A stretch of 64,000 nt of DNA from Betaproteobacteria bacterium HGW-Betaproteobacteria-7 (GCA_002840765.1 PHCE01000010.1:1-64000); one strand, 5' to 3'; positions 34,418-43,604 are shown, counted from the stretch's first letter. The notes: generated by a model not told the origin, from the sequence alone. Numbers and translations: made by a program.

Positions 34418-36700
34418 ATGCGTATTCGCTGCAAGCCGCTCGTCGTCGCCCTTTCCCTCGCCCTTTCCGGTTTCGCCATCGCCGAGGACGTCACCGTCCT
34501 GCACATCGGCGACCAGGAGAGCTGGCTGATTTCCGCCCAGGGCAACCTGCGCGATACGGGCGCCCAGGCCATTTCCTTCTACGGCGGCGCCGACCGCCTG
34601 GCCACCGTCATCGCCAATGCCCGTACCGCCGCGACGGCCGCCGGCCGCTCGGTAATTACCCTCAACGCCGGCGACTCCTTCCTGCCCGGCCCGCGCCTGA
34701 ACGCCAGCTTCGCCAATCTGGCCAACGCCCATGCCGACGGCGGCCAGGATTTTTACGATGCCATCGCCAGCCGCGCCATCGGCTTCGACGCCACTGTCTT
34801 CGGCAATCATGAATTCGACCTCGACAACACCGGCCCGGTCGCCGCCCGCTTCGCCGAAGTTTCCGGTTCGACCTACCTGTCGGTGAACCTCGATTTCAAC
34901 GCCACGCCGGAACTGTCTGCCCTGGCGACCGCCGGCAAGGTCGCCGGTTCGAAGGTGTTGACCACCAACGGCGGCCGCAAGGTGGGCATCGTTGGCGCCA
35001 CCACGCCGCTGCTGCCGTCCATCTCCTCGCCGCCGACGGGCATCATGAAGGTCTGGAATCCGGCCGCCACCAGCGAGCAGAATCTGCAAGCCATCGTGCC
35101 GCTGATCCAGGCTGAAATCGACGACCTGCGCAACAACCAGGGTGTCGGCGCCGTGATCCTGCTCAGCCACCTGCAAAATGCTCAGAACGAAATCGGTGCC
35201 ATAGTCCCGGCCCTGACCGGTGTCGATCTGGTGGTTTCCGGCGGCGGCCATGAACTGATGACCGATCCCGATGATCTTCTGATCAACGGTGGTGTCGCCC
35301 GCACGTTCACGACCCACCCGGTTTATGCCACCGCCGCCGACGGCAAGTCGGTGCCGGTCGTTACCGGCCACTTCGGCAACCGCTATGTCGGCGAACTGAC
35401 GCTGACCCTGGATGACACGACGGGCGCCGTCACCGCCATCGCTGCCACCCGCATGATCCGCGTCAGCGGTGCCGCCGCCGATGCCGACAAGGTTGCTGGC
35501 GACCCGGCCGTCTTCGCTGACGCCGTGCAACCGGTGATGACCTACATCGCCGCCCTCAACGCCCAGATCATCGGCCAGACCGCGGTCGCCCTGAACGGCC
35601 CGACCCACACCACCTGCTCGCCGACGCCCTGTACCTTCACCGAAGGCGTGCGCAATGCCGAAACCGGTCTCGGCAACCTGGTTGCCGACGCCATGCGCTT
35701 TGCCGGCAAGGCCGAGGTCGCCATCCAGAACGGTGGCGGCATCCGTACCAACATCGCCACCCCGGGCGACGTCTCGGTTGGCGACACCTTCAACATCCTG
35801 CCCTTCACCAACCTGGTCAAGCGCGCCGCGAGCATGAACGCCACACAGCTGAAGGCCCTGCTCGAGCACTCGGTGGCCACCGCCAGCCCGGGCGGTGCCG
35901 CCAACGGCCGTTTCGCCCAGGTCTCCGGCATCAAGGCTGTCTATGACTCCAGCCGCGCCGCCAACGATCGCGTCCGCCGCCTGGAACTCGACGACGGCAC
36001 GCTGCTGGTCGACAACGGCGCCGTGGTCAACAGTGCGCGCAATTTCTCCTTCGCCACCATCGACTTCACCGCCAACGGCGGCGACGGCTATCCGTTCGCA
36101 GCGCTCGGCGTGGTCTTCGAAAACAATCCGTTCAGCATCACCTATCAGGAAGCCCTGGCCAACTACATCCAGGCACCGAAGGCTGATGGCGGCCTGGGCC
36201 GCTCCGCGACAGCAGATGGCCCGGCCATCACCGCCAATATGTACGGCGAGGAAAACGCCTTTGAACTGCATGGCCGTCTGATCGACGCGGCGGTCGGTGT
36301 CGCCGTGCCGGGTACCACCCGTACCGGCACGGCCCGACGCGACGTCCTCACCGGCACCGCTGGTGACGACGTGATCCACGCCAGCGTCGGTAGCGACACG
36401 CTGACCGGTGGCGCTGGTGGCGATCGCTTCATCTACAGCAGCCTGCGCGAGGCCGGCGACGTCATCACCGACTTCACGCCTTACGCCGACAAACTCGCTA
36501 TCGACGCGCTGCTGGCCAGCCTCGGCATTGCCAAGGCCAACGCCATCGCCAACGGCCATGTCCGCGTGGTTGATGTCACCGGCGGCGCCAGCATCCAGAT
36601 CGACAGCGATGGCTTCGGCCCCGCCGCCGCGCGACCCCTGGTCACGCTGCGTGGTCTGACCGCCCGCCAGATCGTTCCGGCCCGCGATCTCGGCCTTTAA
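34418..36700 (+). CDS. Secreted 5'-nucleotidase/UshA-like metallophosphoesterase with RTX-like C-terminal module
   Basis: A signal peptide (MRIRCKPLVVALSLALSGFA) precedes a calcineurin-like metallophosphoesterase domain: LHIGDQESWL, GDSFLPG, GNHEFDLDN and VVSGGGHELM in the family order (residues about 25-300). The first metal motif is DQE where most relatives have DxH, which is unusual. The 5'-nucleotidase C-terminal domain follows (about 380-600: NAETGLGNLVADAMRFAGKA, QNGGGIR, GDGYPF). The last 120 residues are a calcium-binding RTX-like module (DVLTGTAGDDVIHASVGSDT, LTGGAGGDRFIYSSL) shared with the nuclease at 38839. Such enzymes release phosphate from nucleotides. Having both a Sec signal and an RTX-like tail is odd. 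Confidence 0.87.
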   Translation: MRIRCKPLVVALSLALSGFAIAEDVTVLHIGDQESWLISAQGNLRDTGAQAISFYGGADRLATVIANARTAATAAGRSVITLNAGDSFLPGPRLNASFANLANAHADGGQDFYDAIASRAIGFDATVFGNHEFDLDNTGPVAARFAEVSGSTYLSVNLDFNATPELSALATAGKVAGSKVLTTNGGRKVGIVGATTPLLPSISSPPTGIMKVWNPAATSEQNLQAIVPLIQAEIDDLRNNQGVGAVILLSHLQNAQNEIGAIVPALTGVDLVVSGGGHELMTDPDDLLINGGVARTFTTHPVYATAADGKSVPVVTGHFGNRYVGELTLTLDDTTGAVTAIAATRMIRVSGAAADADKVAGDPAVFADAVQPVMTYIAALNAQIIGQTAVALNGPTHTTCSPTPCTFTEGVRNAETGLGNLVADAMRFAGKAEVAIQNGGGIRTNIATPGDVSVGDTFNILPFTNLVKRAASMNATQLKALLEHSVATASPGGAANGRFAQVSGIKAVYDSSRAANDRVRRLELDDGTLLVDNGAVVNSARNFSFATIDFTANGGDGYPFAALGVVFENNPFSITYQEALANYIQAPKADGGLGRSATADGPAITANMYGEENAFELHGRLIDAAVGVAVPGTTRTGTARRDVLTGTAGDDVIHASVGSDTLTGGAGGDRFIYSSLREAGDVITDFTPYADKLAIDALLASLGIAKANAIANGHVRVVDVTGGASIQIDSDGFGPAAARPLVTLRGLTARQIVPARDLGL

Positions 36701-36727
36701 CCCCATTCAAAATCCAGGAGAAATTTC

Positions 36728-37237
36728 ATGAAAAACGCTTTCCGCTCCACCGTCCTTGCCGCCCTGCTGATCGCCGCCCTGCCGGCCGCCCAGGCCGCCC
36801 AACAACTCTGGAATGTTTCCGGCTCGTTGGACTCCGGCTACTTCGCTGGCCAGTCCTTCGCTGGACAGTTCAGCTTCGACGACGCCAGCCTCACCGGCTT
36901 CGGCGACGAATGGCTGGCGGTCGACAGCCTGGCGCTGAATTTCGCCGGTATGGCCTACACCCTGGCCGACGCAGATGTTCCGGCCGAGGTCTCCTTCTTC
37001 GACGGCGCCTTCCTCGGCCTGTCGTTCTCCGCTTCCGGCCTCGATCCGCAAATCACCTTCATTACCGGCTTCAGCGCCCTGAACGAAGCCTACGTCGCCT
37101 ACGACACCAGCCTGGGTCTCTCCGGTGCCGGTGATGCGATCTATGCCCCGGTGCCGGAACCGGATGCCTACGCACTGCTGCTGGCCGGCCTCGGCCTGCT
37201 CGGCGTCGCCGCCCGCCGCCGTCGCCTTGCCGCCTGA
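36728..37237 (+). CDS. PEP-CTERM sorting-domain protein
   Basis: The 169-residue protein has AGGAG upstream and a signal peptide (MKNAFRSTVLAALLIAALPA, then AQAAQQ). The sorting tail is VPEPDAYALLLAGLGLLGVA followed by ARRRRLAA. The middle region (WNVSGSLDSGYFAGQSFAGQ, FSFDDASLTGFGDEWLAVDS) is beta-rich, resembling small PEP-CTERM surface proteins. No enzymatic residues are apparent. It is the third gene of the operon and is followed by a strong hairpin terminator, so the genes downstream may be transcribed at a lower level or from another promoter. Confidence 0.85.
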   Translation: MKNAFRSTVLAALLIAALPAAQAAQQLWNVSGSLDSGYFAGQSFAGQFSFDDASLTGFGDEWLAVDSLALNFAGMAYTLADADVPAEVSFFDGAFLGLSFSASGLDPQITFITGFSALNEAYVAYDTSLGLSGAGDAIYAPVPEPDAYALLLAGLGLLGVAARRRRLAA

Positions 37238-37256
37238 TCCCATTTATCGGCGCTTC

Positions 37257-37286
37257 TGCGGCTGTCGCCCGACAGCCGCATTTTTT
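37257..37286 (+). terminator. Rho-independent terminator inside the PEP-CTERM/nuclease operon
   Basis: A 10-bp perfect stem TGCGGCTGTC/GACAGCCGCA with a GCCC loop is followed by six T residues. It lies 20 bases after the PEP-CTERM stop and 21 bases before the next start. It could be an attenuating terminator that lowers transcription of the next two genes. Confidence 0.88.
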
Positions 37287-37306
37287 CGTTTAACAGGACG
37301 ACCATC

Positions 37307-38824
37307 ATGAAACCGACCTTGCTCGCTGCCGCCCTCACCAGCCTCTTCATCGCCGCTCCGGCCACCGCCGAAACCTTCAGCTTCACCCCCTTGTGGACCT
37401 ACAACCATGCCAGCACCGGTGTCGCCGGCATGACTTCCGAAGTCCCCGCCTTCGATGCCGTGACCAATACCCTGTGGTTGGCCGGTTCGGCCGGCGTGGA
37501 TGTCCTTGATGCGACCAACGGCACGCTCGTCCAGCACATCGACACCAGCGGCTGGGGCCTGATTAACAGCGTCGCCATTTCCAACGGCCTGGCTGCCTTC
37601 GCCATCGAAAACGTCAATCGCACGCAGAGCGGCGTCGTCACCCTGTTCGACACCAGCACCCGCAGCCTGATCAGCGGCACCAACACCATCGCCGTCGGCG
37701 CCCTGCCCGACATGCTGACCTTCACCCCGGACGGCAGCCGCCTGCTGGTCGCCAACGAAGGCACGCCGGACGTCTACGGCTCGCGCATCGGCACCTCGAC
37801 GCCTCGCATCTACGCTCCGGCGGCGAACGACCCGATAGGCAGCGTCAGCATCATCGATGTCGCCAGCCGCAGCGTCATCGCCACGCCGACCTTCGACAGC
37901 GCACCACAATCCGGCAGCTACATCCGGACCAATACCGGCATGAATTTCGAACCCGAGTACATCGCCGTCAACGCTGCCGGCACCCAGGCCTTCGTCGGCC
38001 TGCAGGAAGCCAACGCCATGGGCGTCATCGATCTGAACACCAACACGGTGACCAAGGTCATCGGCCTGGGCGCCAAGGATTTCAGCCTGCCCGGCAACAC
38101 CTTTGACCCGAAGAACGACGGCACGGTGAATTTCATCAACGCCGACGTCAAGGGCCTGTACATGCCGGACAGCATGGCCACCTACCAGGTCGGTACGCAA
38201 ACCTACGTGGTCATGGCCAACGAAGGCGATTTCCGCGAGGACGATGGCGACCGCTCAGCCGCCAGCACGCTCGGCGCCACCGATCCGCTCAACGCCCTGC
38301 GCATTTCCAATACCGACTCCTTCGCCGACAACCTGGTAGCCGCCGGCGCCCGCTCCTTCTCGATTCGCGACAGCAACGGCAACATCGTCTTCGACAGCGG
38401 CGACATCCTCGACCGCGAGGCCCACGCTCTCGGCATCTACAACGACGGCCGCAGCCGCGACAAGGGCGTCGAACCGGAAGGTGTTGCCCTGATCGAAATC
38501 GATGGCCGCACCTTCGCTTTCATCGGCCTTGAGCGCACCACGCAAAGCGCCGTCGCGGTTTTCGACATCACCGACCCGGCCAATTCCTCGTTCATCGACA
38601 TGATCGTCACCAACGGCACCTTCGCCCCCGAAGGCCTGACTGCCTACTCGTATGGCGGTCGCCATTTCCTGGCCGTTGCCAACGAAGCCAACATCGATGG
38701 CGGCATCCTCGGCACCACCGCCCTGTACGAAATCAGCGCGCCGGTGCCCGAGCCGGCGTCCTACGCCATGCTGCTCGCCGGCCTCGGCCTGATCGGTGTC
38801 GCCGTGCGCCGTCGCCGCCGCTGA
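37307..38824 (+). CDS. Choice-of-anchor I-type beta-propeller protein with PEP-CTERM tail
   Basis: The 505-residue protein has a signal peptide (MKPTLLAAALTSLFIAAPAT) and a body of repeated beta-propeller-like strands: NTLWLAGSAGVDVLDATNGT, DMLTFTPDGSRLLVANEGTP, YVVMANEGDFREDDGDR and GVALIEIDGRTFAFIGLERT. This wording fits the choice-of-anchor I family, whose members end in different surface-anchoring signals. Here the tail is PEP-CTERM (VPEPASYAMLLAGLGLIGVA and VRRRRR). Some relatives are linked with alkaline phosphatase-like proteins. Its neighbours, a nucleotidase and a nuclease, suggest a role with extracellular phosphate sources. No catalytic residues can be assigned. Confidence 0.82.
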   Translation: MKPTLLAAALTSLFIAAPATAETFSFTPLWTYNHASTGVAGMTSEVPAFDAVTNTLWLAGSAGVDVLDATNGTLVQHIDTSGWGLINSVAISNGLAAFAIENVNRTQSGVVTLFDTSTRSLISGTNTIAVGALPDMLTFTPDGSRLLVANEGTPDVYGSRIGTSTPRIYAPAANDPIGSVSIIDVASRSVIATPTFDSAPQSGSYIRTNTGMNFEPEYIAVNAAGTQAFVGLQEANAMGVIDLNTNTVTKVIGLGAKDFSLPGNTFDPKNDGTVNFINADVKGLYMPDSMATYQVGTQTYVVMANEGDFREDDGDRSAASTLGATDPLNALRISNTDSFADNLVAAGARSFSIRDSNGNIVFDSGDILDREAHALGIYNDGRSRDKGVEPEGVALIEIDGRTFAFIGLERTTQSAVAVFDITDPANSSFIDMIVTNGTFAPEGLTAYSYGGRHFLAVANEANIDGGILGTTALYEISAPVPEPASYAMLLAGLGLIGVAVRRRRR

Positions 38825-38838
38825 AAGGGAGAAGCACC

Positions 38839-41800
38839 ATGACTCATTTCCCCCGCTTCGCCCTGACCGCCATCGCCGCCGGCCTCCTCGCCGCCACCCC
38901 GGCCCTGGCCTCGCCTTCCGGCATCGTCATTTCGCAGATCTTCGGCGGCAACGGCGCCCTATTCAACGCCGATTACGTCGAACTGTTCAATGCCGGCGCC
39001 GCGCCGGTCAACCTCAACAACTGGTCGATCCAGTACGGCAGTGCCACCGGCACCGGCAATTTCTCGGCCAATGGCATCACCGTCGTCAACGCCACCCTGC
39101 AGCCCGGCCAGTACTATCTGGTCGCCCTGCCGGCCAGCGGCGGCAGCGGCGCCAGCCCGGCGGCCGACCTGCTCAGCCCGGCATCGACCAACATGAGCGC
39201 CAGCAACGGCAAGATCGTCCTCGCCAACACGGCCAGCGGCCTGACCTGCAATGGCGGCAGCACGCCTTGCAGCGCTGCCCAACTGGCGCAGATCGAGGAT
39301 CTGGTCGGCTACGGCACGGCCAATTACGCGGAAACCGCTGCCGCCCCGGCCGCCAGCAGCGCCCTGGCACTGTTCCGGGCGGCCAGTGGCTGCAGCGACA
39401 GTAACAATAACGCCGCCGACTTCACCACCGGCACCCCGACGCCGCGCAACAGCGCGACCCCGCTCAACGTCTGCGGCGGCGGTGGCGCAGTTGCCCAGCC
39501 GATTGTTACCCAGTGCCCGGCGACGACGCTGGATGCCGGTAGTGGCGGCAGCGTGATCCTCTCGGCCAGCGACGCCGACAGCCGTGTTGACGGTGTTGCC
39601 TTCGCCAACAGCCTGCCGGCTGCATTCACGCTCGGCACGCTGAACCCGGCCGCCGCCGATGGCGACACGGCAACGGTCAGTCTGAATATCGCCCCCGGCC
39701 TGGCTGCCGGCAACCATGCCATCGCCGTCCGCTTCACCAACGACGACGCCCAGGACGCCTTGTGCACGGTCAACATCACCGTCAGCGGCGTCACCCCGAT
39801 CTACTCCATTCAGGGAAGCGGCCCGAGCAGCCCGCTGGTCGGCCAGTCGGTCAGCACCGTCGGCGTGGTCACCCGCGTCAACAACAACGGTTTCTTCATG
39901 CAGGACGAAGCCGGCGATGGCGACGATGACACCTCGGACGGCATCTTCGTCTATACCGGCAGCGCGCCGACGGTCACTACCGGCGACCGCACCCGCGTTT
40001 CCGGGACGGTGACCGAATATGCTGTCGGTTCCGGCGCGGGCGCTCTGGCCAACCCGCTGACCCAGCTGACCTCGCCATCGGTGACGGTGCTCGCCTCCGG
40101 CGTTGCCGTGGCGCCGAAGGACATCGTTTTCCCGGAAGCCGTCGAGGGCGATCTGGAAAAGGTGGAGGGCATGCTGGTACGCATCGCCGGTCCGCTCACC
40201 GTCGGCCAGAACTATTTCCTCGGCCGCTACGGGCAACTGACGGTGGCCGCCGGCGGCCGTCTGGAAAAGCCGACCAACCGCCATCCGGCCGGCTCCGCCG
40301 AAGCCCTGGCGCTGGCCGACGACAACGCCCGCCGCCGCCTGCTGCTCGACGATGGCAGCAGCCTGCAGAACCCGAATCCGACGCCTTACCTGGATGCCGA
40401 CAACACCCGTCGCGCCGGCAATACCATCAACGAACTGGTCGGCGTCATCGACTACGGTCTGGCCACCGCCACCACCGACGGTCTCAGCGACTACCGCCTG
40501 CACCCGACCCAGGCGCCGGTGTTCGCCAACGACAACCCGCGCCAGGCCACGCCGGAGCCGGTGCCCGGCAATGTCCGCGTTGCCAGCTTCAACGTGCTGA
40601 ACTACTTCACCACCATCGACCAGAGCGGCGCCTCCTGCTTCCCGAGCGGCACCCGCAGCGACTGTCGGGGCGCCGACAGCGCCGCCGAATTCGCCCGCCA
40701 GAAGACCAAGATCGTCGCCGCGCTGAAGGCGCTGGACGCCGATGCCGTCGGCCTGATGGAGATCGAGAACAACGGCAACGGCGCCGTCAATGACCTGGTC
40801 GCCGGGCTCAATGCCGTCGCCGGTCCCGGCACCTACGCCAGCGTCGGCATGCCTGTCGGCGGCAGCGGTACGGATGCCATCCGCAATGCGCTGATCTACA
40901 AGCCGGGACGCCTGACGCCCGCTGGCGCCGCGCTGAGCGACACCGACCCGGTGCACAGCCGGCCGCCGCTGATCCAGACTTTCGCCCTGGTCAATGGCGA
41001 GAAATTCACCGTCGTCGTCAATCACTTCAAGTCCAAGGGCAGTTGTCCGAGCAGCGGCGCCAACGCCGACCAGGGCGACGGCCAGGGCTGCTGGAACGCC
41101 CTGCGCGTCGACCAGGCCGCCGCCCTGCGCGCCACGCTGGACAGCGTACTGCCGGCCGCTGGCAGCAGCGGTGCACTGGTCATCGGCGACCTCAACGCCT
41201 ACGGCAAGGAAGACCCGGTCCTTGACTTCACCGGTCACGGCTACGTCGACCAGATCGCCCGCTTCGCGTCCCTGGGCTACTCCTATGTCTTCGACGGCGA
41301 GGCGGGTTACCTCGACCATGCGCTGGCCAGCCCTGGCCTCGCTGCCCGCGTCGCCGGCTCTGGCCACTGGCGCCTCAATGCCGACGAACCGGCGGTGATC
41401 GACTACAACGTGGAGTTCAAGCAGCCGGTCTGCGTCAACTGCGGTCCGGACTACTACGCGGCAACGCCGTTCCGCTCGTCGGATCACGATCCGGTCATCA
41501 TCGGCCTTGACCTGCGCCGCGCCCTCAACGGCAGCGCCGGCCGCGACATACTGGTCGGCACCTCGGGCGACGACGTGATCAGCGGCGGCCCCGGCAACGA
41601 CAAGCTGACCGGTGGCGGCGGCGCCGACCACTTCGTCTATGGCAGTCTGCGCGATGGCGTCGATACGATCACCGATTTCGCACCTGGTGAAGATCGCGTC
41701 GTCCTTGGCCCGCTGCTCGCCGCCGCCGGCATCGTCAGCAGCGACCCGCTGGCCGCTGGGTTCGTCACCTGTCAGGCTGCTGCAGGCGGCGCCCTGATCG

Positions 41801-41904
41801 GCATCGACAGCGATGGCCCGGGAGCCGCCAGCAGCCGTCCGCTGGTGCTGTTGGCGAATCTCAACTGCAGCGTCGCCGCACCCGGCAACTTCAGCTTCCG
41901 CTAA
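38839..41904 (+). CDS. ExeM/NucH-family extracellular endonuclease with lamin-tail and RTX-like modules
   Basis: The 1021-residue protein has AAGGGAG upstream and a signal peptide (MTHFPRFALTAIAAGLLAAT, cleavage near ALASPS). Domains in order: lamin-tail domain (about 27-130, VISQIFGGNGALFNADYVEL), an OB-fold-like domain (about 320-430, STVGVVTRVNNNGFFMQDEA), and the endonuclease/exonuclease/phosphatase domain (about 580-890). Catalytic motifs in the last are VASFNVLNYF, GLMEIENNG (Glu), VIGDLNAYG and SSDHDPVI. The C-terminal 120 residues repeat the RTX-like module of the nucleotidase. ExeM-type enzymes degrade extracellular DNA. Five genes back-to-back from PEP-CTERM to this nuclease suggest DNA-derived phosphate or biofilm remodelling. 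Confidence 0.9.
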   Translation: MTHFPRFALTAIAAGLLAATPALASPSGIVISQIFGGNGALFNADYVELFNAGAAPVNLNNWSIQYGSATGTGNFSANGITVVNATLQPGQYYLVALPASGGSGASPAADLLSPASTNMSASNGKIVLANTASGLTCNGGSTPCSAAQLAQIEDLVGYGTANYAETAAAPAASSALALFRAASGCSDSNNNAADFTTGTPTPRNSATPLNVCGGGGAVAQPIVTQCPATTLDAGSGGSVILSASDADSRVDGVAFANSLPAAFTLGTLNPAAADGDTATVSLNIAPGLAAGNHAIAVRFTNDDAQDALCTVNITVSGVTPIYSIQGSGPSSPLVGQSVSTVGVVTRVNNNGFFMQDEAGDGDDDTSDGIFVYTGSAPTVTTGDRTRVSGTVTEYAVGSGAGALANPLTQLTSPSVTVLASGVAVAPKDIVFPEAVEGDLEKVEGMLVRIAGPLTVGQNYFLGRYGQLTVAAGGRLEKPTNRHPAGSAEALALADDNARRRLLLDDGSSLQNPNPTPYLDADNTRRAGNTINELVGVIDYGLATATTDGLSDYRLHPTQAPVFANDNPRQATPEPVPGNVRVASFNVLNYFTTIDQSGASCFPSGTRSDCRGADSAAEFARQKTKIVAALKALDADAVGLMEIENNGNGAVNDLVAGLNAVAGPGTYASVGMPVGGSGTDAIRNALIYKPGRLTPAGAALSDTDPVHSRPPLIQTFALVNGEKFTVVVNHFKSKGSCPSSGANADQGDGQGCWNALRVDQAAALRATLDSVLPAAGSSGALVIGDLNAYGKEDPVLDFTGHGYVDQIARFASLGYSYVFDGEAGYLDHALASPGLAARVAGSGHWRLNADEPAVIDYNVEFKQPVCVNCGPDYYAATPFRSSDHDPVIIGLDLRRALNGSAGRDILVGTSGDDVISGGPGNDKLTGGGGADHFVYGSLRDGVDTITDFAPGEDRVVLGPLLAAAGIVSSDPLAAGFVTCQAAAGGALIGIDSDGPGAASSRPLVLLANLNCSVAAPGNFSFR

Positions 41905-41917
41905 GCAGCACCGCCCC

Positions 41918-41956
41918 AAAAAGGCCGGCCCCGGTTACAACCGGGGCCGGCCTTTT
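41918..41956. terminator. Long hairpin terminator after the nuclease gene (possibly bidirectional)
   Basis: AAAAGGCCGGCCCCGGT pairs with ACCGGGGCCGGCCTTTT around a short loop near 41936-41939. A-run and T-run flank the stem, so it can work in both directions. It ends the plus-strand operon 14 bases after its last stop codon. Confidence 0.9.
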
Positions 41957-42179
41957 AGTTCTAACGGACCATGAATCAATCAGCATAAGACCACTTCATG
42001 TCCTGGGTAATAACTGAAGTCATAGCGGTCCTGCAGTTCCAGACGCGCCGTGCTCTCGGTAGGCCGTTCATCGCGTCGCTTCCAACATCGCCAGCGGCAA
42101 CGGCGCTGTGCCCGCTGCTCTGCAATCGACCTATGGGCTGAAGCGTGGCCCAGGTGCTTACTAGTACGAAAGCCTCCTA

Positions 42180-42200
42180 AGGATGCTTGCTAAGCATCCT
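42180..42200. repeat. Perfect 9-bp inverted repeat AGGATGCTT-GCT-AAGCATCCT
   Basis: Nine perfect pairs with a 3-base loop and no T tract on either strand, 115 bases before the HsdR-N-like gene. It may be an operator or the remains of a mobile-element end. Confidence 0.6.
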
Positions 42201-42235
42201 CACGAAGCCATTGTCCTTATCCGTCCTTTGACGTT

Positions 42236-42273
42236 TATCCCATGTGCTAGTGGTAGCTATGGCACATGGGATA
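42236..42273. repeat. Perfect 12-bp inverted repeat TATCCCATGTGC ... GCACATGGGATA
   Basis: The arms are 14 bases apart, and the loop contains a smaller TAG/CTA pairing. It ends 41 bases before the ATG at 42315, a position suited to an operator or an mRNA leader hairpin of that gene. Confidence 0.65.
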
Positions 42274-42314
42274 ACATCCCCACTTCATAGGTCAAACAAA
42301 TACTGGGGGCAGAC

Positions 42315-43391
42315 ATGGACTTTATTGATCAACTTCGCGCTCTTTCTTCTCGTGCTGCAAGTACCAAGGACTTGATACAGACGGAGGAAGCCACAAAGAA
42401 CGCGATGATTATGCCGTTCATTCAGGCACTAGGTTACAACGTGTTTGACCCCTTGGAAGTCACCCCCGAATTGGTGGCAGATGTCGGCACAAAAAAGGGC
42501 GAGAAGGTCGACTATGCAATTCTTAAGGACGGCAAGCCGATCATTCTTTTTGAGTGCAAGAGGAGCGGCGCGGATTTGAGCATTAACCACGCCTCTCAAT
42601 TGTTTCGCTACTTCCATGTCACAGAAGCAAGATTCGGCGTTCTGACTAACGGGCTGACATATCGGTTTTTCACCGATCTCGAACAACCTAACAAGATGGA
42701 CGAAAAGCCCTTTCTTGAATTCAACTTGTTGGACTTCAAGGAACAGGACGTTGAAGAACTGAAGAAGTTCGCAAAGTCCGCGTTTGATCTCGACAACATC
42801 CTGACAACGGCAAACGAGCTGAAATACACCCGCTCCATACAGAATCTACTTGCCGAATGGATGACAAACCCTTCCGAGGATTTTGTTCGCTTAGTGGCTG
42901 CAGACCTCCTAGGCGGCAAACGGTTTACGCCAGCCGTTAAAGAGCAGTTCACCCAAGTCACTAAGCGGGCATTCAAGCAGTTGATCGGTGACCGTATTAA
43001 CGATCGGCTCCGAGTGGCAATGACGCCTGAATCGATGCCAGCCGAGGCGGCAGATCGAGTAGTTGCAGAGCAGGAAGACGCCTCCGCCGGACCGGCCGTT
43101 GAAACGTCAGAGCAAGAACTGGAAGGCTTCCATATTATTCGGGCCATTCTGCGCGATGTTGTAGCTTCCAAACGGATATTCATGCGGGATGCCCAAAGCT
43201 ATTGCGCCATCCTGTTCGATGACAACAACCGAAAACCGATCTGCCGTCTGCGGTTCAATAACCCTGAGCGCTTAGCCCTCGGCTTGATGTACGGGAAAGA
43301 CGAAGAAAAGGTACCCTTGGCAGATTTGGACGATATCTATACACATGCCAATCAACTAAAGGCTACTGTTAGAACCTATCTTGCTGACTGA
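42315..43391 (+). CDS. Orphan HsdR-N-terminal-like nuclease-fold protein
   Basis: The 358-residue protein has GGGGGCAG upstream. Residues about 20-140 carry the PD-(D/E)xK nuclease pattern of type I restriction HsdR N-terminal domains: KNAMIMPFIQALGYNVFDP, then KVDYAILKDGKPIILFECKR with Asp, Glu and Lys in the active-site spacing. The rest (LLAEWMTNPSEDFVRLVAAD, then an acidic linker and FHIIRAILRDVVASKRIFMR) lacks helicase motifs, so this is not a full HsdR. Such stand-alone proteins are often annotated as type I restriction enzyme-like and occur in defence regions. No hsdM or hsdS is present nearby. The role is unknown; a defence function is inferred. Confidence 0.8.
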   Translation: MDFIDQLRALSSRAASTKDLIQTEEATKNAMIMPFIQALGYNVFDPLEVTPELVADVGTKKGEKVDYAILKDGKPIILFECKRSGADLSINHASQLFRYFHVTEARFGVLTNGLTYRFFTDLEQPNKMDEKPFLEFNLLDFKEQDVEELKKFAKSAFDLDNILTTANELKYTRSIQNLLAEWMTNPSEDFVRLVAADLLGGKRFTPAVKEQFTQVTKRAFKQLIGDRINDRLRVAMTPESMPAEAADRVVAEQEDASAGPAVETSEQELEGFHIIRAILRDVVASKRIFMRDAQSYCAILFDDNNRKPICRLRFNNPERLALGLMYGKDEEKVPLADLDDIYTHANQLKATVRTYLAD

Positions 43392-43604
43392 TTGCCGGTA
43401 TTGGCATTTGCCGCGCAAGCCGCTTTCTAGCGTAGTGAACTAGCATGAGATGATCAGAGCGGCAGAGAGGCTTTCAGATCGGTTTCCTCAGTTGGTCCGA
43501 GCGGATGCAGAACTCTCAGGGGAGATAATTCTAGGATTTCAGGCCAGGGAAGAAGCTGCTAGATGGCCTCGACTCTAGAAGCGCAGAGAAAAGGAATCGG
43601 GATC

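Larger units (their letters stand above)
41957..42314. other. Gene-free stretch with two inverted repeats
   Basis: No convincing frame or RNA gene is seen in these 358 bases. The right half holds the two inverted repeats listed separately. Base composition shifts here from the GC-rich operon to the AT-richer accessory genes that follow, so this is a likely insertion boundary. Confidence 0.6.

Noticed and set aside
33638-36706. A 1022-codon open frame on the minus strand opposite the nucleotidase
   Set aside because: It is a GC-driven antisense frame: Gly/Ala/Val-rich low-complexity product with no domain, exactly opposite well-supported genes with signal peptides and motifs.
38959-41919. A 986-codon minus-strand frame opposite the ExeM-type nuclease
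   Set aside because: Same reason: antisense to strong domain matches, composition artefact of high GC third positions.
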